64,000 nt of DNA from Phenylobacterium sp. Its GTDB lineage: Bacteria > Pseudomonadota > Alphaproteobacteria > Caulobacterales > Caulobacteraceae. The position numbers and the translations under genes were made by a program. Where the stretch lies: contig NZ_JAUSCJ010000022.1 in assembly GCF_030651185.1 (NCBI RefSeq), forward strand, positions 586,750-650,749, given 5' to 3'. The notes under the pieces were generated by a model. That model saw nothing but the letters and a program-made list of their open reading frames with translations. It ran no database searches and was not told where the DNA came from. Each line of letters begins with the position of its first letter. Within the stretch, counting starts at the first letter, position 1. Below are positions 8,718-18,763 of the stretch, in pieces.

Positions 8718-9116
8718 TCAGGCGGCCGCCTCCATTGTGGCCTTCAGGACCTGGGCGCCCTGGGCCATCATCGGCCCCATGGTGTCGGCCGCCGCATGGG
8801 GCAGCACGTCGGCGATCCAGACAAAGCGGCAGCGGCCCTCGCCAGCGGCGAACACCTGGTTTGAGGCGCTATGCTGGGTGAGCCGGCCGCTGGAGACGCT
8901 GTAGGCGAAGCGGCGTTCGGCATGATCGATGGTGATGATCGTTTCCTCCGCCGTCATTCCGTTGCCGAAGGTGACGGTGCGGACGTCGTCCTTCAGCACT
9001 GTATCGATGACGAAGCCCGGAACCAGCCGGGTGTGCAGGGCGCCGACGTCGGCGATGGCGGCCCAGACCTTGTCGGCCGGGGCGTCGATGATGACTTCCT
9101 TATGGATGGTGGCCAT
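8718..9116 (-). CDS. SRPBCC family protein (polyketide cyclase/START-like fold)
   Basis: A 132-residue single-domain protein. The opening I-D-A-P-A-D-K-V-W-A-A-I-A-D-V is typical of the SRPBCC/polyketide cyclase fold, which forms a hydrophobic ligand pocket. The middle strand I-I-T-I-D-H-A-E-R-R-F-A-Y-S-V and the long C-terminal helix also fit. No catalytic residues are diagnostic. It is about 110 bp upstream of, and in the same direction as, the amidohydrolase gene, so co-transcription is possible. Confidence 0.8.
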   Translation of the reverse strand: MATIHKEVIIDAPADKVWAAIADVGALHTRLVPGFVIDTVLKDDVRTVTFGNGMTAEETIITIDHAERRFAYSVSSGRLTQHSASNQVFAAGEGRCRFVWIADVLPHAAADTMGPMMAQGAQVLKATMEAAA

Positions 9117-9271
9117 GTCGTCTCTCGTTCCTGTGTTGAAAACAGGCGGACCATGGTTGGCGGAGCGGGGTTCGTCTGGCCGATTTCGGACACGGTCACC
9201 TCGCCATGGAACCGACCTCTTGGCAGGGGATTTTCAAGCCGCCGCGCTTTCGCTGGCCGACGGACGCGACC

Positions 9272-9634
9272 ATGATCCCATCGACCCTGCTCTTGACCTT
9301 CAGCCTGGCGGTTGCGCCCATGGCGGCGGTCGCCGCCGAGGCCACGCCGGTGACACGCGCCTTCGGCAACACCGTGGTCTCCACCTATCCGGACGGCCGC
9401 ACCGCCTTGCTGTGGCTGAACAAGGACGGGACCTATACGGCCAAGGGCCGCCGGCGTACGGCCTCCAACGGGTCGTGGAGCCTAAACTCCGACAAGGTGT
9501 GCCTGAAGCAGGCCAAGCCCGTCGCCGTGCCCTTCCGCTACTGCACGGAGCTGCCCTCGGGCCAGAGCTGGAGGGCCAAGGCGGTGACCGGCGAGCCCAT
9601 CACCGTAAAGATCGTGAAGGGCGTGGCCTCCTGA
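9272..9634 (+). CDS. Small secreted protein of unknown function
   Basis: About 120 residues. A signal peptide is clear from ATG 9272 (hydrophobic L-L-L-T-F-S-L-A-V-A-P, cleavage near A-A-V-A-A at 22). An upstream ATG at 9206 would bury the signal peptide behind 22 extra residues and is not used here. The mature part has W-L-N-K-D-G-T-Y-T-A-K-G and two cysteines (V-C-L-K and Y-C-T-E), which could form a disulfide. I do not recognise a named family. Confidence 0.7.
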   Translation: MIPSTLLLTFSLAVAPMAAVAAEATPVTRAFGNTVVSTYPDGRTALLWLNKDGTYTAKGRRRTASNGSWSLNSDKVCLKQAKPVAVPFRYCTELPSGQSWRAKAVTGEPITVKIVKGVAS

Positions 9635-9638
9635 ATGC

Positions 9639-10289
9639 TCAGTGCTGGGCCAGGACCACGCCCATCAGCACCGCGACGTACTGCAGAGCCGCCCCGCCCA
9701 CCACATGACCGTGCCAGATGGCCCGGCGGAACCGCAGCTTCTCCAGCAGGTAAAAGACCGCGCCGGTGGAGTAGATCGCCCCGCCGAGGGCCAGCAGCAG
9801 AAGGGCGACCCAGGAGAGGCCGTCCACCATCGGTTTGATGGCCACCAGCACCAGCCAACCCAGCGCCAGGTAGAGCCCGACCCAGAAGCGGCGACCCAGC
9901 CCCGGCAGGAACAGCTTGCCGAAGATTCCCAGCGTCGCCAGCGACCAGACCGCCGTGGTCATGGCGACCGACCAGGCGCCGGTCAGGTTCTGGGTGGTGA
10001 AGGGGGTGTAGGACCCCGCGATCATCAGGAAGATGCCCGCATGGTCGAAGCGCCGCAGCAGGGGCCGCCAGGTCGGCTTGGCGAAGTTGTAGGCCAGCGA
10101 CAAGCCCAGCATCGCCACCATGGCCACGCTGTAGACCGACACCGCGGCGACCTGGCCCAGGGTTCCGATCTTCACGGACAACCCCAGCAGGATGCCCCCA
10201 CCGACCAGGGCCAGGGTCAGGCCGGCGATATGCACAACCAGATCTGCGCATTTGGCGGCGGGCGTAGGATAGTGGCGAGGCGGAAACAT
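9639..10289 (-). CDS. Hemolysin III / PAQR family membrane protein
   Basis: A 216-residue membrane protein with seven hydrophobic segments. It matches the HlyIII (bacterial PAQR) family: an early conserved H-I-A-G-L-T-L, F-D-H-A-G-I-F-L-M-I-A-G-S-Y-T-P-F in the middle, and a C-terminal I-W-H-G-H-V-V-G-G-A segment. These histidines and the aspartate are the proposed metal site of the superfamily. ATG 10289 is chosen over 10373 because the GGTGGG site precedes it and the shorter form matches the usual family length. It is convergent with the small secreted protein gene. Confidence 0.85.
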   Translation of the reverse strand: MFPPRHYPTPAAKCADLVVHIAGLTLALVGGGILLGLSVKIGTLGQVAAVSVYSVAMVAMLGLSLAYNFAKPTWRPLLRRFDHAGIFLMIAGSYTPFTTQNLTGAWSVAMTTAVWSLATLGIFGKLFLPGLGRRFWVGLYLALGWLVLVAIKPMVDGLSWVALLLLALGGAIYSTGAVFYLLEKLRFRRAIWHGHVVGGAALQYVAVLMGVVLAQH

Positions 10290-10442
10290 GAACCCACCAT
10301 ATCTGTGGCCTGTGTCGCGTCCATGACCAATCTTGCCCCGTATGACCTGCGACAAGATCGCTCGGATGGCCATGGTTTCTCTGCGCCGTCGAGAATCCCA
10401 ATAGCCTGGGTCTACGAACCCGATACGCCGATCAGGACCTAG

Positions 10443-11441
10443 ATGTCAGACCCGGTCGCTCCGACATTTCCCCCCGATGTCCGTCGTCATGTCGTCCGCC
10501 TCGCCGGCGACTTCTTCCTGAACGGCGCCGAGGCCATCACCAAGGCGATCGATACCGACCTGGTCACCGGCATGATCTTCCTGGCTATCGTGCGCGCCAA
10601 TGTCCGCCACCTGCTGGAGGAGCCCGGGCTGGCGCTGGGCTACTTCGAGCCCGGCGACATGCCGTCCGAGGCTTTCCGCAGGCCGGTGAGCGTCTACGCG
10701 ATCGCTCGCGAACTTCGGCTGCCCTACGAGACCGCGCGCCGTCATGTCCGCAAGCTGCTGGCCAAGGGGCTGTGCGAGCGGGGAGGTGACGGCGGGGTGG
10801 TGTTCCCGCCCGAGGTCAACGACCGGCCGGAGGTGCGCCAGGCCGTGGCCACAAACTTCCATGCCACGGTCCGCTATGTTCAGGCCCTGGCCGATGCCGG
10901 GCTGGTGGCGACCTGCGGACCGGCGACCGATGCGACGGTCAGGGACGTCTACATGCCGCGAGAGGTGGCGCGGCTGACGAGTGACTACTTCCTCAGCACC
11001 GTCGAACTGCTCACAACCAACCTGAACCTCGAACTGGTGGAGGGACTGATGTTCCTGGCCATCACCCGGGCCAACACCCTTCATGTGACCCTCGACCCGG
11101 CGCTGGCGGCGACCTACAGCGGCGTCGATGAAATTCCCCCCGACGCCCTGCGCCGCAGCATCAGCGTCTACGCGCTCGCCCGAGACCTCCGGCTGCCCTA
11201 CGAAACCGCCCGGCGCCACGGCGGCAAGCTGCTGGACATGGGGTTTTGCGAGCGGGCGTCCGACCGCGGTCTGGTGGTGCCGGCCCACGTTCACGCGCGC
11301 GAGGACTTCAAGGCCGGTGTTGAGACCTACGGCCGCATCACCCAGGCCTTCGTGAACGCCCTGGCCAGCGCGGGGCTGGCCCCGTCCCAGGCAGGGGGAG
11401 CGCGCAGTGTGGCGACGCCGACTATGGCGCGCGCGCGCTGA
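10443..11441 (+). CDS. Tandemly duplicated winged-helix-type putative transcriptional regulator
   Basis: A 332-residue protein made of two homologous halves (about 10-155 and 172-318). Each half starts with a D-(Y/F)-F-L-(N/S)-x-(A/V)-E helix and continues with G-(M/L)-(I/M)-F-L-A-I-x-R-A-N. It then reaches a helix-turn-helix-like stretch, S-V-Y-A-I-A-R-E-L-R-L-P-Y-E-T-A-R-R-H, in nearly identical form in both copies. After that the first copy reads V-R-K-L-L-A-K-G-L-C-E-R and the second G-G-K-L-L-D-M-G-F-C-E-R. The architecture suggests an intramolecular dimer of a DNA-binding unit. No named family or target is recognised. It is not clearly in an operon; a transporter gene follows 18 bp downstream. 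Confidence 0.65.
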   Translation: MSDPVAPTFPPDVRRHVVRLAGDFFLNGAEAITKAIDTDLVTGMIFLAIVRANVRHLLEEPGLALGYFEPGDMPSEAFRRPVSVYAIARELRLPYETARRHVRKLLAKGLCERGGDGGVVFPPEVNDRPEVRQAVATNFHATVRYVQALADAGLVATCGPATDATVRDVYMPREVARLTSDYFLSTVELLTTNLNLELVEGLMFLAITRANTLHVTLDPALAATYSGVDEIPPDALRRSISVYALARDLRLPYETARRHGGKLLDMGFCERASDRGLVVPAHVHAREDFKAGVETYGRITQAFVNALASAGLAPSQAGGARSVATPTMARAR

Positions 11442-11459
11442 AAGCCCTATGGCCGGTTC

Positions 11460-12362
11460 ATGACCGGCGCACCCGCCCCCATCCACATGACCGCCCAGAA
11501 CAACGGCATGGGGATCGCCCTGCGGGTGGCGGCCATGGTCTGCATGGCGGGCCTGGCGGCTCTGGTGAAATGGTGCTCCAGCCGTGGCGTGCCAGTGCTG
11601 GAGATCATCTTCTTCCGCAACGCCTTCGCCTTCGTGCCGGTGCTGATCTACATCTCCCGGACCAGCGGCTTCTCGGTGCTCAAGACCAAGCGCCCCCTGG
11701 GCCACCTGATGCGCTCGACGGTGGGCCTGACCGGCATGGTCTGCGGGTTCACGGCCGTGAGCCTGCTGCCGCTCACCGAGTCCACGGCGCTGTCCTTCTC
11801 CGCCCCGCTGTTCATGACTGCGCTCTCGGCCCTGATCCTGAAGGAGACGGTAGGCGCCCATCGCTGGGGGGCGGTGCTCGTGGGCCTGGTGGGCGTGCTG
11901 ATCATGATCCATCCCGACCCCGGCCACATGGCGGTGAAGGGCACGGTCTTCGCGCTGGTGGCCGCCGTTGGGTCCGCAGGCGCCATGATCGCCATCCGCG
12001 AGATCGGCCGCACCGAACCCGGCGCAACCATCGTCTTCTACTTCACGCTGGCGGGTATGCTTCTGGGCTTGGCCAGCCTGCCCTTCGGCTGGGTGATTCC
12101 CGACATGACGACCCTTGGCCTCCTGATCCTCGCGGGCCTGATCGGCGGGGTGGGCCAGCTCTTCCTCACCGAGGCCATCCGCCGGGCGCCGGTCGCCGTG
12201 GTGGCGCCCTTCGACTACACCCAGCTGGTCTGGGCCAGCCTCATCGGCTGCCTGGTCTGGGATGAGACGCCGCGCCTGGCGACCCTGATCGGCGCGCTCG
12301 TGGTGGCCGGCAGCAGCATCTACATCCTGCTTCGCGAGACCCGCCGCTTCCGCGCATCCTGA
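11460..12362 (+). CDS. DMT superfamily transporter with EamA domains
   Basis: A 300-residue inner-membrane protein with about ten hydrophobic helices in two EamA repeats. In the first repeat F-F-R-N-A-F-A-F-V-P-V is followed by L-P-L-T-E-S-T-A-L-S-F-S-A-P-L-F, and in the second A-P-V-A-V-V-A-P-F-D-Y-T-Q-L-V-W is typical of RhaT/YdcZ-like exporters. An ATG at 11487 is an alternative start that removes a hydrophilic leader. Its substrate is unknown. It lies 18 bp after the duplicated regulator and may be co-transcribed with it. Confidence 0.85.
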   Translation: MTGAPAPIHMTAQNNGMGIALRVAAMVCMAGLAALVKWCSSRGVPVLEIIFFRNAFAFVPVLIYISRTSGFSVLKTKRPLGHLMRSTVGLTGMVCGFTAVSLLPLTESTALSFSAPLFMTALSALILKETVGAHRWGAVLVGLVGVLIMIHPDPGHMAVKGTVFALVAAVGSAGAMIAIREIGRTEPGATIVFYFTLAGMLLGLASLPFGWVIPDMTTLGLLILAGLIGGVGQLFLTEAIRRAPVAVVAPFDYTQLVWASLIGCLVWDETPRLATLIGALVVAGSSIYILLRETRRFRAS

Positions 12363-12508
12363 TGGTTCGCCAAGGGCAGGACCGCGCCGAATTTGCAGAA
12401 ACCCTGCGTTGACAGACCGCCGGTACGGGAAGATTTTGACACCCTAGTCAGGTTCCTTTCAGGGCCTTCGGCGCTAAGGACCGGCTCCAGGTCAGATGGA
12501 GGCCAGGC

Positions 12509-13063
12509 ATGATCAGGATAGTATCGATGGCGAGCGCCCTGGCGCTGGCCCTGTGCGCGGGCTCGGCCCAGGCGGCGGTGACCGTGATCGGCGGCGGCAT
12601 GGCCCAGGCCTGCTCCCAGGCGGCGGTCGGCGGCGAGAGCGATCTCAAGTTCCAGCAGCTCTGCACCGACGCCCTGGATGGGGAATTCATGAACGCCCGT
12701 GACCGGGCCGGCACCCTGGTGAACCGCGGGGTCCTCAAGCTGCGTCGGGGCACCTATCCGGAAGCGACGCGGGACTTCGACCAAGCCGTGAAGATCCAGC
12801 CTGACATGGGCGAAGCCTATGTGAACCGGGGGGCCGCTTCCATCGGCCAGCGCCGCTATGCCGACAGCCTGCCAGACATCAACAAGGGCCTGGAACTGGG
12901 CGTTCAGGAACCGGCCAAGGCCTACTACAACCGGGCTCTGGCCTATGAGGGCCTGGAAGACGCCAAGTCAGCCTATTTCGACTACCAGAAAGCCGTCGAG
13001 ATTCAGCCGGAATGGGCGGCGCCCCGGGAGCAGCTGGTTCGGTTCAGCGTTTCGCGCCGCTAG
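12509..13063 (+). CDS. Secreted TPR-repeat protein
   Basis: A 184-residue protein with a signal peptide (residues 1 to about 22, ending S-A-Q-A-A) after a GGAGG site. Three tetratricopeptide repeats follow at about 68-170, with D-F-D-Q-A-V-K-I-Q-P and F-D-Y-Q-K-A-V-E-I-Q-P marking the repeat ends. This is a probable periplasmic protein-protein interaction module. Cysteines in the N-terminal mature region (Q-A-C-S-Q and Q-L-C-T-D) might form a disulfide. A small secreted protein gene follows 35 bp later on the same strand. Confidence 0.8.
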   Translation: MIRIVSMASALALALCAGSAQAAVTVIGGGMAQACSQAAVGGESDLKFQQLCTDALDGEFMNARDRAGTLVNRGVLKLRRGTYPEATRDFDQAVKIQPDMGEAYVNRGAASIGQRRYADSLPDINKGLELGVQEPAKAYYNRALAYEGLEDAKSAYFDYQKAVEIQPEWAAPREQLVRFSVSRR

Positions 13064-13098
13064 GACCCGAACCTGGTTTCGCGCGTTCCGGAACTGAC

Positions 13099-13446
13099 AT
13101 GCGCGCCTTGCTCACAGCCTTGATCATGATCGCCGCCTGCGCCGGACCCGCCCTGGCGCAGGACCCAATCTTCGACGCCCGCAATGCCGCGATGTGGCAG
13201 GAGCAGCAGGCCGCTGACCAGCTGACGCGCCAGCGATCGGTGGCCTTGGAAAACCAGGTCGGAGCCCTCGAAGGGCAGACGCAGACCGAGAGTCGGCTGC
13301 GTGACCTTGAGGTCCAGCGGACCGCATCGCGCCTCGCCGCGTCTGACACCAGGGCCGGGCCCATGGTGGCAATGCCCTCCAATATCGATGCCTGGATGGC
13401 TCAATCCAACGCTCGCGTTCGGGCGGCCGCTGCGAACCGAAGATAG
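13099..13446 (+). CDS. Small secreted coiled-coil protein, unknown function
   Basis: About 115 residues from ATG 13099. A signal peptide (residues 1-20, ending P-A-L-A-Q) is followed by a Gln/Arg/Ala-rich helical region, from M-W-Q-E-Q-Q-A-A-D-Q to L-E-N-Q-V-G-A-L-E-G-Q, likely a coiled coil. A longer in-frame start at 13012 overlaps the TPR gene and is rejected because it would hide the signal sequence. No named family is recognised. Its end touches a peptidase remnant. Confidence 0.65.
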   Translation: MRALLTALIMIAACAGPALAQDPIFDARNAAMWQEQQAADQLTRQRSVALENQVGALEGQTQTESRLRDLEVQRTASRLAASDTRAGPMVAMPSNIDAWMAQSNARVRAAAANRR

Positions 13447-13625
13447 CAGCTTCGCAATTGCGGCTTGCCCGTGCTGCGAGCGCCGACGCCCTGACCGCGG
13501 CGGGTAAGCCGGTGGAACTCGTGACCCTCGCCGCCGAGGATCACTTGCTGTCGCGCGGGGCGACCCGCACCCAGATGCTGCAGGCCACGGTCACGTTCCT
13601 CGAAAAGGCCAATCCGCGGAACTAA
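13446..13625 (+). pseudogene. 3' remnant of an S9 family (prolyl oligopeptidase-like) peptidase
   Basis: This frame has no start codon. It reads G-K-P-V-E-L-V-T-L-A-A-E-D-H-L-L-S-R, then T-R-T-Q-M-L-Q-A-T-V-T-F-L-E-K-A-N-P, ending in TAA at 13623-13625. That is the usual C-terminus of secreted S9 peptidases, including the catalytic histidine of E-D-H. Only about 50 residues of a protein normally over 600 long remain, and no upstream part is found nearby. It is a deletion relic, probably of a gene formerly located where the small secreted protein now ends. Confidence 0.75.
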
Positions 13626-13701
13626 GCTGACAGCGGCGCTGTTCCGCCGCATCCTCGTCGGGTCTGGCGCGTTGAGGCCGCCAGGGTTGGAGGAGATGGC
13701 C

Positions 13702-14553
13702 ATGCGTTGGAACGGTGGACGCCGCGGCGGCAATATCGAGGACCGGCGCGGGCTGGGCCCCGTCGCTGGGGGCGTGGGCATTGGCGGCCTGGTCTTGGCG
13801 GCTATCGGCTACTTTGTCTTTGGCATCGATCCCTCCACCACGCTCAGCGCCGTGGACGCTGTCGGCGGTGGCGGCCAGGCCCAGCAGGAAGGGGCGCGCG
13901 GCACGCCCGCCGACCGCGAAGCTCAGTTCGTCGATGTCATCGAGACCTCCACCAGCGACGTCTGGGGCCAGGTCTTCAAAGCCTCCAACCGCAGCTACGA
14001 TCCGCCGGCCGGGGTGGTGATCTATGATCGCGCCACCGGCACCGGCTGCGGCATGGGCCAGTCAGCGATGGGGCCTTTCTATTGCCCGCAGGACCGCAAG
14101 ATCTATCTCGACCTCTCCTTCTGGGAGGAGCTCTCGGGCCGCTTCGGCGCCCAGGGCGAGGCGGCGCGGGCCTATGTCATCGCCCACGAGGTCGCTCACC
14201 ACGTGCAGAACCTCACCGGCCAGATGGACAAGGCCAAGCAGTTCGGCGCCAAGGGCGTGGACTCCGGATCGGTGCGCCTGGAACTGCAGGCCGACTGCTA
14301 TGCAGGCGTCTGGGCCGCGCGGGCCTCGGAGGCCTCCGGCGGCCAGGTGGCCCTCGATCCCAAGGACATCGAGGACGGCCTGAAGGCCGCCGCGGCGGTG
14401 GGCGACGACGCGCTTCAGAAGCAGTCCCAGGGCCGCGTCATGCCCGACGCCTTCACGCACGGCACCAGTGAGCAGCGCATGCGCTGGTTCCGCGCCGGGG
14501 TGCAGAACGGCGATCCCGCCGCCTGCGATACGTTCGGCGCTTCAAGACTCTAG
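13702..14553 (+). CDS. Neutral zinc metallopeptidase, YpfJ family
   Basis: A 283-residue membrane-anchored putative zinc protease. ATG 13702 follows a GGAGGAG site, and the start M-R-W-N-G-G-R-R with N-I-E-D-R-R matches the YpfJ family; an earlier ATG at 13672 does not. A transmembrane segment lies at about 22-42. The zinc motif H162-E-V-A-H166 is followed by the third-ligand region L-E-L-Q-A-D-C-Y-A-G-V-W-A. The closing G-T-S-E-Q-R-M-R-W-F motif is also family-typical. Its last 12 bases overlap the end of the convergent racemase gene. Confidence 0.9.
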   Translation: MRWNGGRRGGNIEDRRGLGPVAGGVGIGGLVLAAIGYFVFGIDPSTTLSAVDAVGGGGQAQQEGARGTPADREAQFVDVIETSTSDVWGQVFKASNRSYDPPAGVVIYDRATGTGCGMGQSAMGPFYCPQDRKIYLDLSFWEELSGRFGAQGEAARAYVIAHEVAHHVQNLTGQMDKAKQFGAKGVDSGSVRLELQADCYAGVWAARASEASGGQVALDPKDIEDGLKAAAAVGDDALQKQSQGRVMPDAFTHGTSEQRMRWFRAGVQNGDPAACDTFGASRL

Positions 14554-15237
14554 AACAGGTACGGGTTCAAATCCGAGGCAGACGTCGACGCAGCGCTTGG
14601 CGAGCAGTTCGCCGGCGTCCAGCAGCGGCTTGCCGACGTCCTTGGGCGACAGCACCAGCGGCACTTCCGTGCAGCCGGCGATGATGGCTTCCGCGCCATC
14701 GGCCACGAGGATCTGCGCGAGGTCAGCCATCGCCTGGCGAACGTCCGGGCCGACGTCGCCAGACTTGATCTTGGTGAGCAGGGCCATGAAGCCCTCCTGG
14801 GCCTCGGCGGGCAGGGTGACGAGACCCATGCCCTGTGCGGCCAGATACTCGCGATAGAGCCGGATGGCCTGCTTGGTGCCCAACACCCCGGCCCGGCGCG
14901 CGCCGGTGTCTCGGGCGGCATGGGAGGCCGTCTGGATCATGTCGATCAGCGGTAGGCCTGAGGCGCGGGTAATCAGGTCGGCATGGGCGTGGGCGGTATT
15001 GCAGGCGATGGCCAGCACCTCGGCGCCCGCGCCATGCAGCGCACCCGCCATTTCAGCAAGGACGGGTCCCGGCTTTGCGAAGGGATCATTGCGGTCGGGG
15101 ACCTGGGGGTTGATGTCGACGATCACCCGGATGTGGTCCTTCTCCTGCTTCACCGGGGTGAAGGCCTGGAGCTTGGTGAGGAAGTCGAGTGTGGCGGCGG
15201 GGCCCATGCCGCCGAGGACGCCGAGGACGAGGCTCAT
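14542..15237 (-). CDS. Aspartate/glutamate racemase family protein
   Basis: A 231-residue cofactor-independent amino-acid racemase. The start [12 protein letters not shown] is characteristic. The two catalytic cysteines are Cys79 in A-C-N-T-A-H and Cys189 in A-G-C-T-E-V-P. It overlaps the upstream PLP-enzyme gene by four bases (ATGA), so the two are translationally coupled and probably act on related amino acids. Substrate (aspartate, glutamate or another acidic amino acid) is not determined by sequence. Confidence 0.9.
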   Translation of the reverse strand: MSLVLGVLGGMGPAATLDFLTKLQAFTPVKQEKDHIRVIVDINPQVPDRNDPFAKPGPVLAEMAGALHGAGAEVLAIACNTAHAHADLITRASGLPLIDMIQTASHAARDTGARRAGVLGTKQAIRLYREYLAAQGMGLVTLPAEAQEGFMALLTKIKSGDVGPDVRQAMADLAQILVADGAEAIIAGCTEVPLVLSPKDVGKPLLDAGELLAKRCVDVCLGFEPVPVLES

Positions 15238-16238
15238 GCCAGGGTTCCTTCCAATTCGGAGGCGTAGCCGAACAGGCCTTGGGCGCCGCCGGTGTGTAGG
15301 AACACCACGGTCTCGTCCCGGAAGGCGCCGGCCTTGCTGAGCGCGATCAGGCCCTTCATCGCCTTGCCGGTATAGACCGGATCCAGCAGCAGGGCCTCGG
15401 TGCGGGCCACCAGTTTCAAACCCTCGATCACCGCCTGGTCGATCAGGCCGTAGCCCGCCCCGACATAGTCGCAGTCGGCCACGGTCATCTCTCGGCTGAC
15501 CCGCTCGGCGTAGCCCAGCAGGCCGGCGGTTTCGACGGCCAGCTTGTGGACATTGGCTTCCTGGATGTCCTTCGGCGCGCGCACGCCGATGCCCAGGACC
15601 GGGATGTCGGCGCCGATGACGGCGAGGCCCGCCACCAGGCCGGCATGGGTGCCCGCGCTGCCGGTGGCGGTGATGATGCGGTCGATGACGATGCCCTGAT
15701 CGTCGGCCTGGCGCACCAGTTCGATGGCGCAGTCCACATAGCCGAGCGCCCCGATGGCGTTGGAGCCGCCGCCGGGGATGATGTAGGGGACGCCGCCCCT
15801 GGCGCGGACCTCCTCGGCGACCTTGGCCAGTTCGGCGTTCATGTCGGTCCCGGCCGCCACATTGCGCAGCTTAGCCCCCAGCAGGCGGTCCAGCAGAACG
15901 TTGCCGGAGGTGTTGTAGTCAACGGCTTTCGAGCCGGTGCGCTCCTCCAGAATGATCTCGCAGGCCAGGCCGAAGCGGGCGGCGGCCGCGGCGGTCTGGC
16001 GCACGTGGTTGGATTGCACCGCGCCCTGGGTCACCAGCGTGTCGCAGCCCTGGTCGAGGGCGTCGCCCAGCAGGAATTCCAGCTTGCGGGTCTTGTTGCC
16101 GCCGCCGGCCAGACCTGTGCAATCGTCACGCTTCACCCACAGCTCGGGGCCGCCCAGCTCACCGCTCAGCCGCGACATCGGCTCCAGAGGCGTCGGCAGA
16201 TGCGCGAACCGCGCGCGGGGGAAACGGGCCAGATGCAT
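15234..16238 (-). CDS. D-cysteine desulfhydrase / L-cysteate sulfo-lyase family PLP enzyme
   Basis: A 334-residue fold-type II PLP enzyme of the ACC deaminase/D-cysteine desulfhydrase family. The Schiff-base lysine is Lys49 in G-G-G-N-K-T-R-K. The substrate loop T-Q-G-A-V-Q-S-N-H and the phosphate-binding T-G-S-A-G-T-H-A-G segment are present. The N-terminus [10 protein letters not shown] resembles proteins annotated both as D-cysteine desulfhydrase (DcyD) and as cysteate sulfo-lyase (CuyA), so the substrate is left open. Cleavage would yield pyruvate, ammonia and sulfide or sulfite. A good AGGAG site precedes ATG 16238. It is the first gene of a two-gene operon with the racemase. Confidence 0.85.
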   Translation of the reverse strand: MHLARFPRARFAHLPTPLEPMSRLSGELGGPELWVKRDDCTGLAGGGNKTRKLEFLLGDALDQGCDTLVTQGAVQSNHVRQTAAAAARFGLACEIILEERTGSKAVDYNTSGNVLLDRLLGAKLRNVAAGTDMNAELAKVAEEVRARGGVPYIIPGGGSNAIGALGYVDCAIELVRQADDQGIVIDRIITATGSAGTHAGLVAGLAVIGADIPVLGIGVRAPKDIQEANVHKLAVETAGLLGYAERVSREMTVADCDYVGAGYGLIDQAVIEGLKLVARTEALLLDPVYTGKAMKGLIALSKAGAFRDETVVFLHTGGAQGLFGYASELEGTLA

Positions 16239-16291
16239 GGGGAACTCCTAAGCTCCCTGACTAGCACGGCCGGCTCCGCTGTCGCGAGATG

Positions 16292-16681
16292 CTACGGCTT
16301 GAGTTTGGGCGGCAGGCTGACGATCTGCGGCGGGGTCAGCTTGGTGATCGACTTCACGATACAGGGGGACAGGCCGATGGTCCCGGCGACCTTCAGGTCC
16401 AGGTCGATGGGACGGCAGACCAGGTCTGTGCCGCCCGTCGTCTCGATCACAAGGGGGTCGCCCATGTTGGCGCCGGCCAGACAGGCGCCATGCATGTCGA
16501 TCCGGAAGACCTCCTTGTTCCGCACCCCCACATAGAGGGTCCTCGGATCGGCGACCCGATGACCGTCCATCTGGCTGACGCGGAAGCATTGGCGGCCGGC
16601 CGCGGGCTCCTGGGCAAGGGCCTGGGAGGCGCCGGCGGTGAGCGCCGTGGCGGCGAGAACGAGGGGGAGAAGGCGGTTCAT
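16292..16681 (-). CDS. Small secreted protein resembling DUF6491
   Basis: About 129 residues from ATG 16681, with a signal peptide (about 1-23, ending S-Q-A-L-A-Q). The mature part C-F-R-V-S-Q-M-D-G-H-R-V, then T-L-Y-V-G-V and V-F-R-I-D-M-H-G-A-C-L, resembles small periplasmic proteins of the DUF6491 type common in Caulobacterales and sphingomonads. It contains several cysteines that could form disulfides. The longer frame to 16885 would run through the TPP riboswitch and is rejected. Divergent from thiC. Confidence 0.65.
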   Translation of the reverse strand: MNRLLPLVLAATALTAGASQALAQEPAAGRQCFRVSQMDGHRVADPRTLYVGVRNKEVFRIDMHGACLAGANMGDPLVIETTGGTDLVCRPIDLDLKVAGTIGLSPCIVKSITKLTPPQIVSLPPKLKP

Positions 16682-16757
16682 CGGGGCTGGTCCTTGCTGG
16701 CGACCTAGATCAACGCGCACGATGGCATTTGTCGGGCGCTCGCGGTAGCGTGGCGGC

Positions 16758-18743
<1,986 letters not shown>

Positions 18744-18763
18744 ACACATGTTGGTCGTCGCGG

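Noticed and set aside
12363..12508. Possible gene or regulatory RNA between the DMT transporter and the TPR protein
   Set aside because: Short, no conserved structure or coding frame with a ribosome site; treated as ordinary intergenic DNA.
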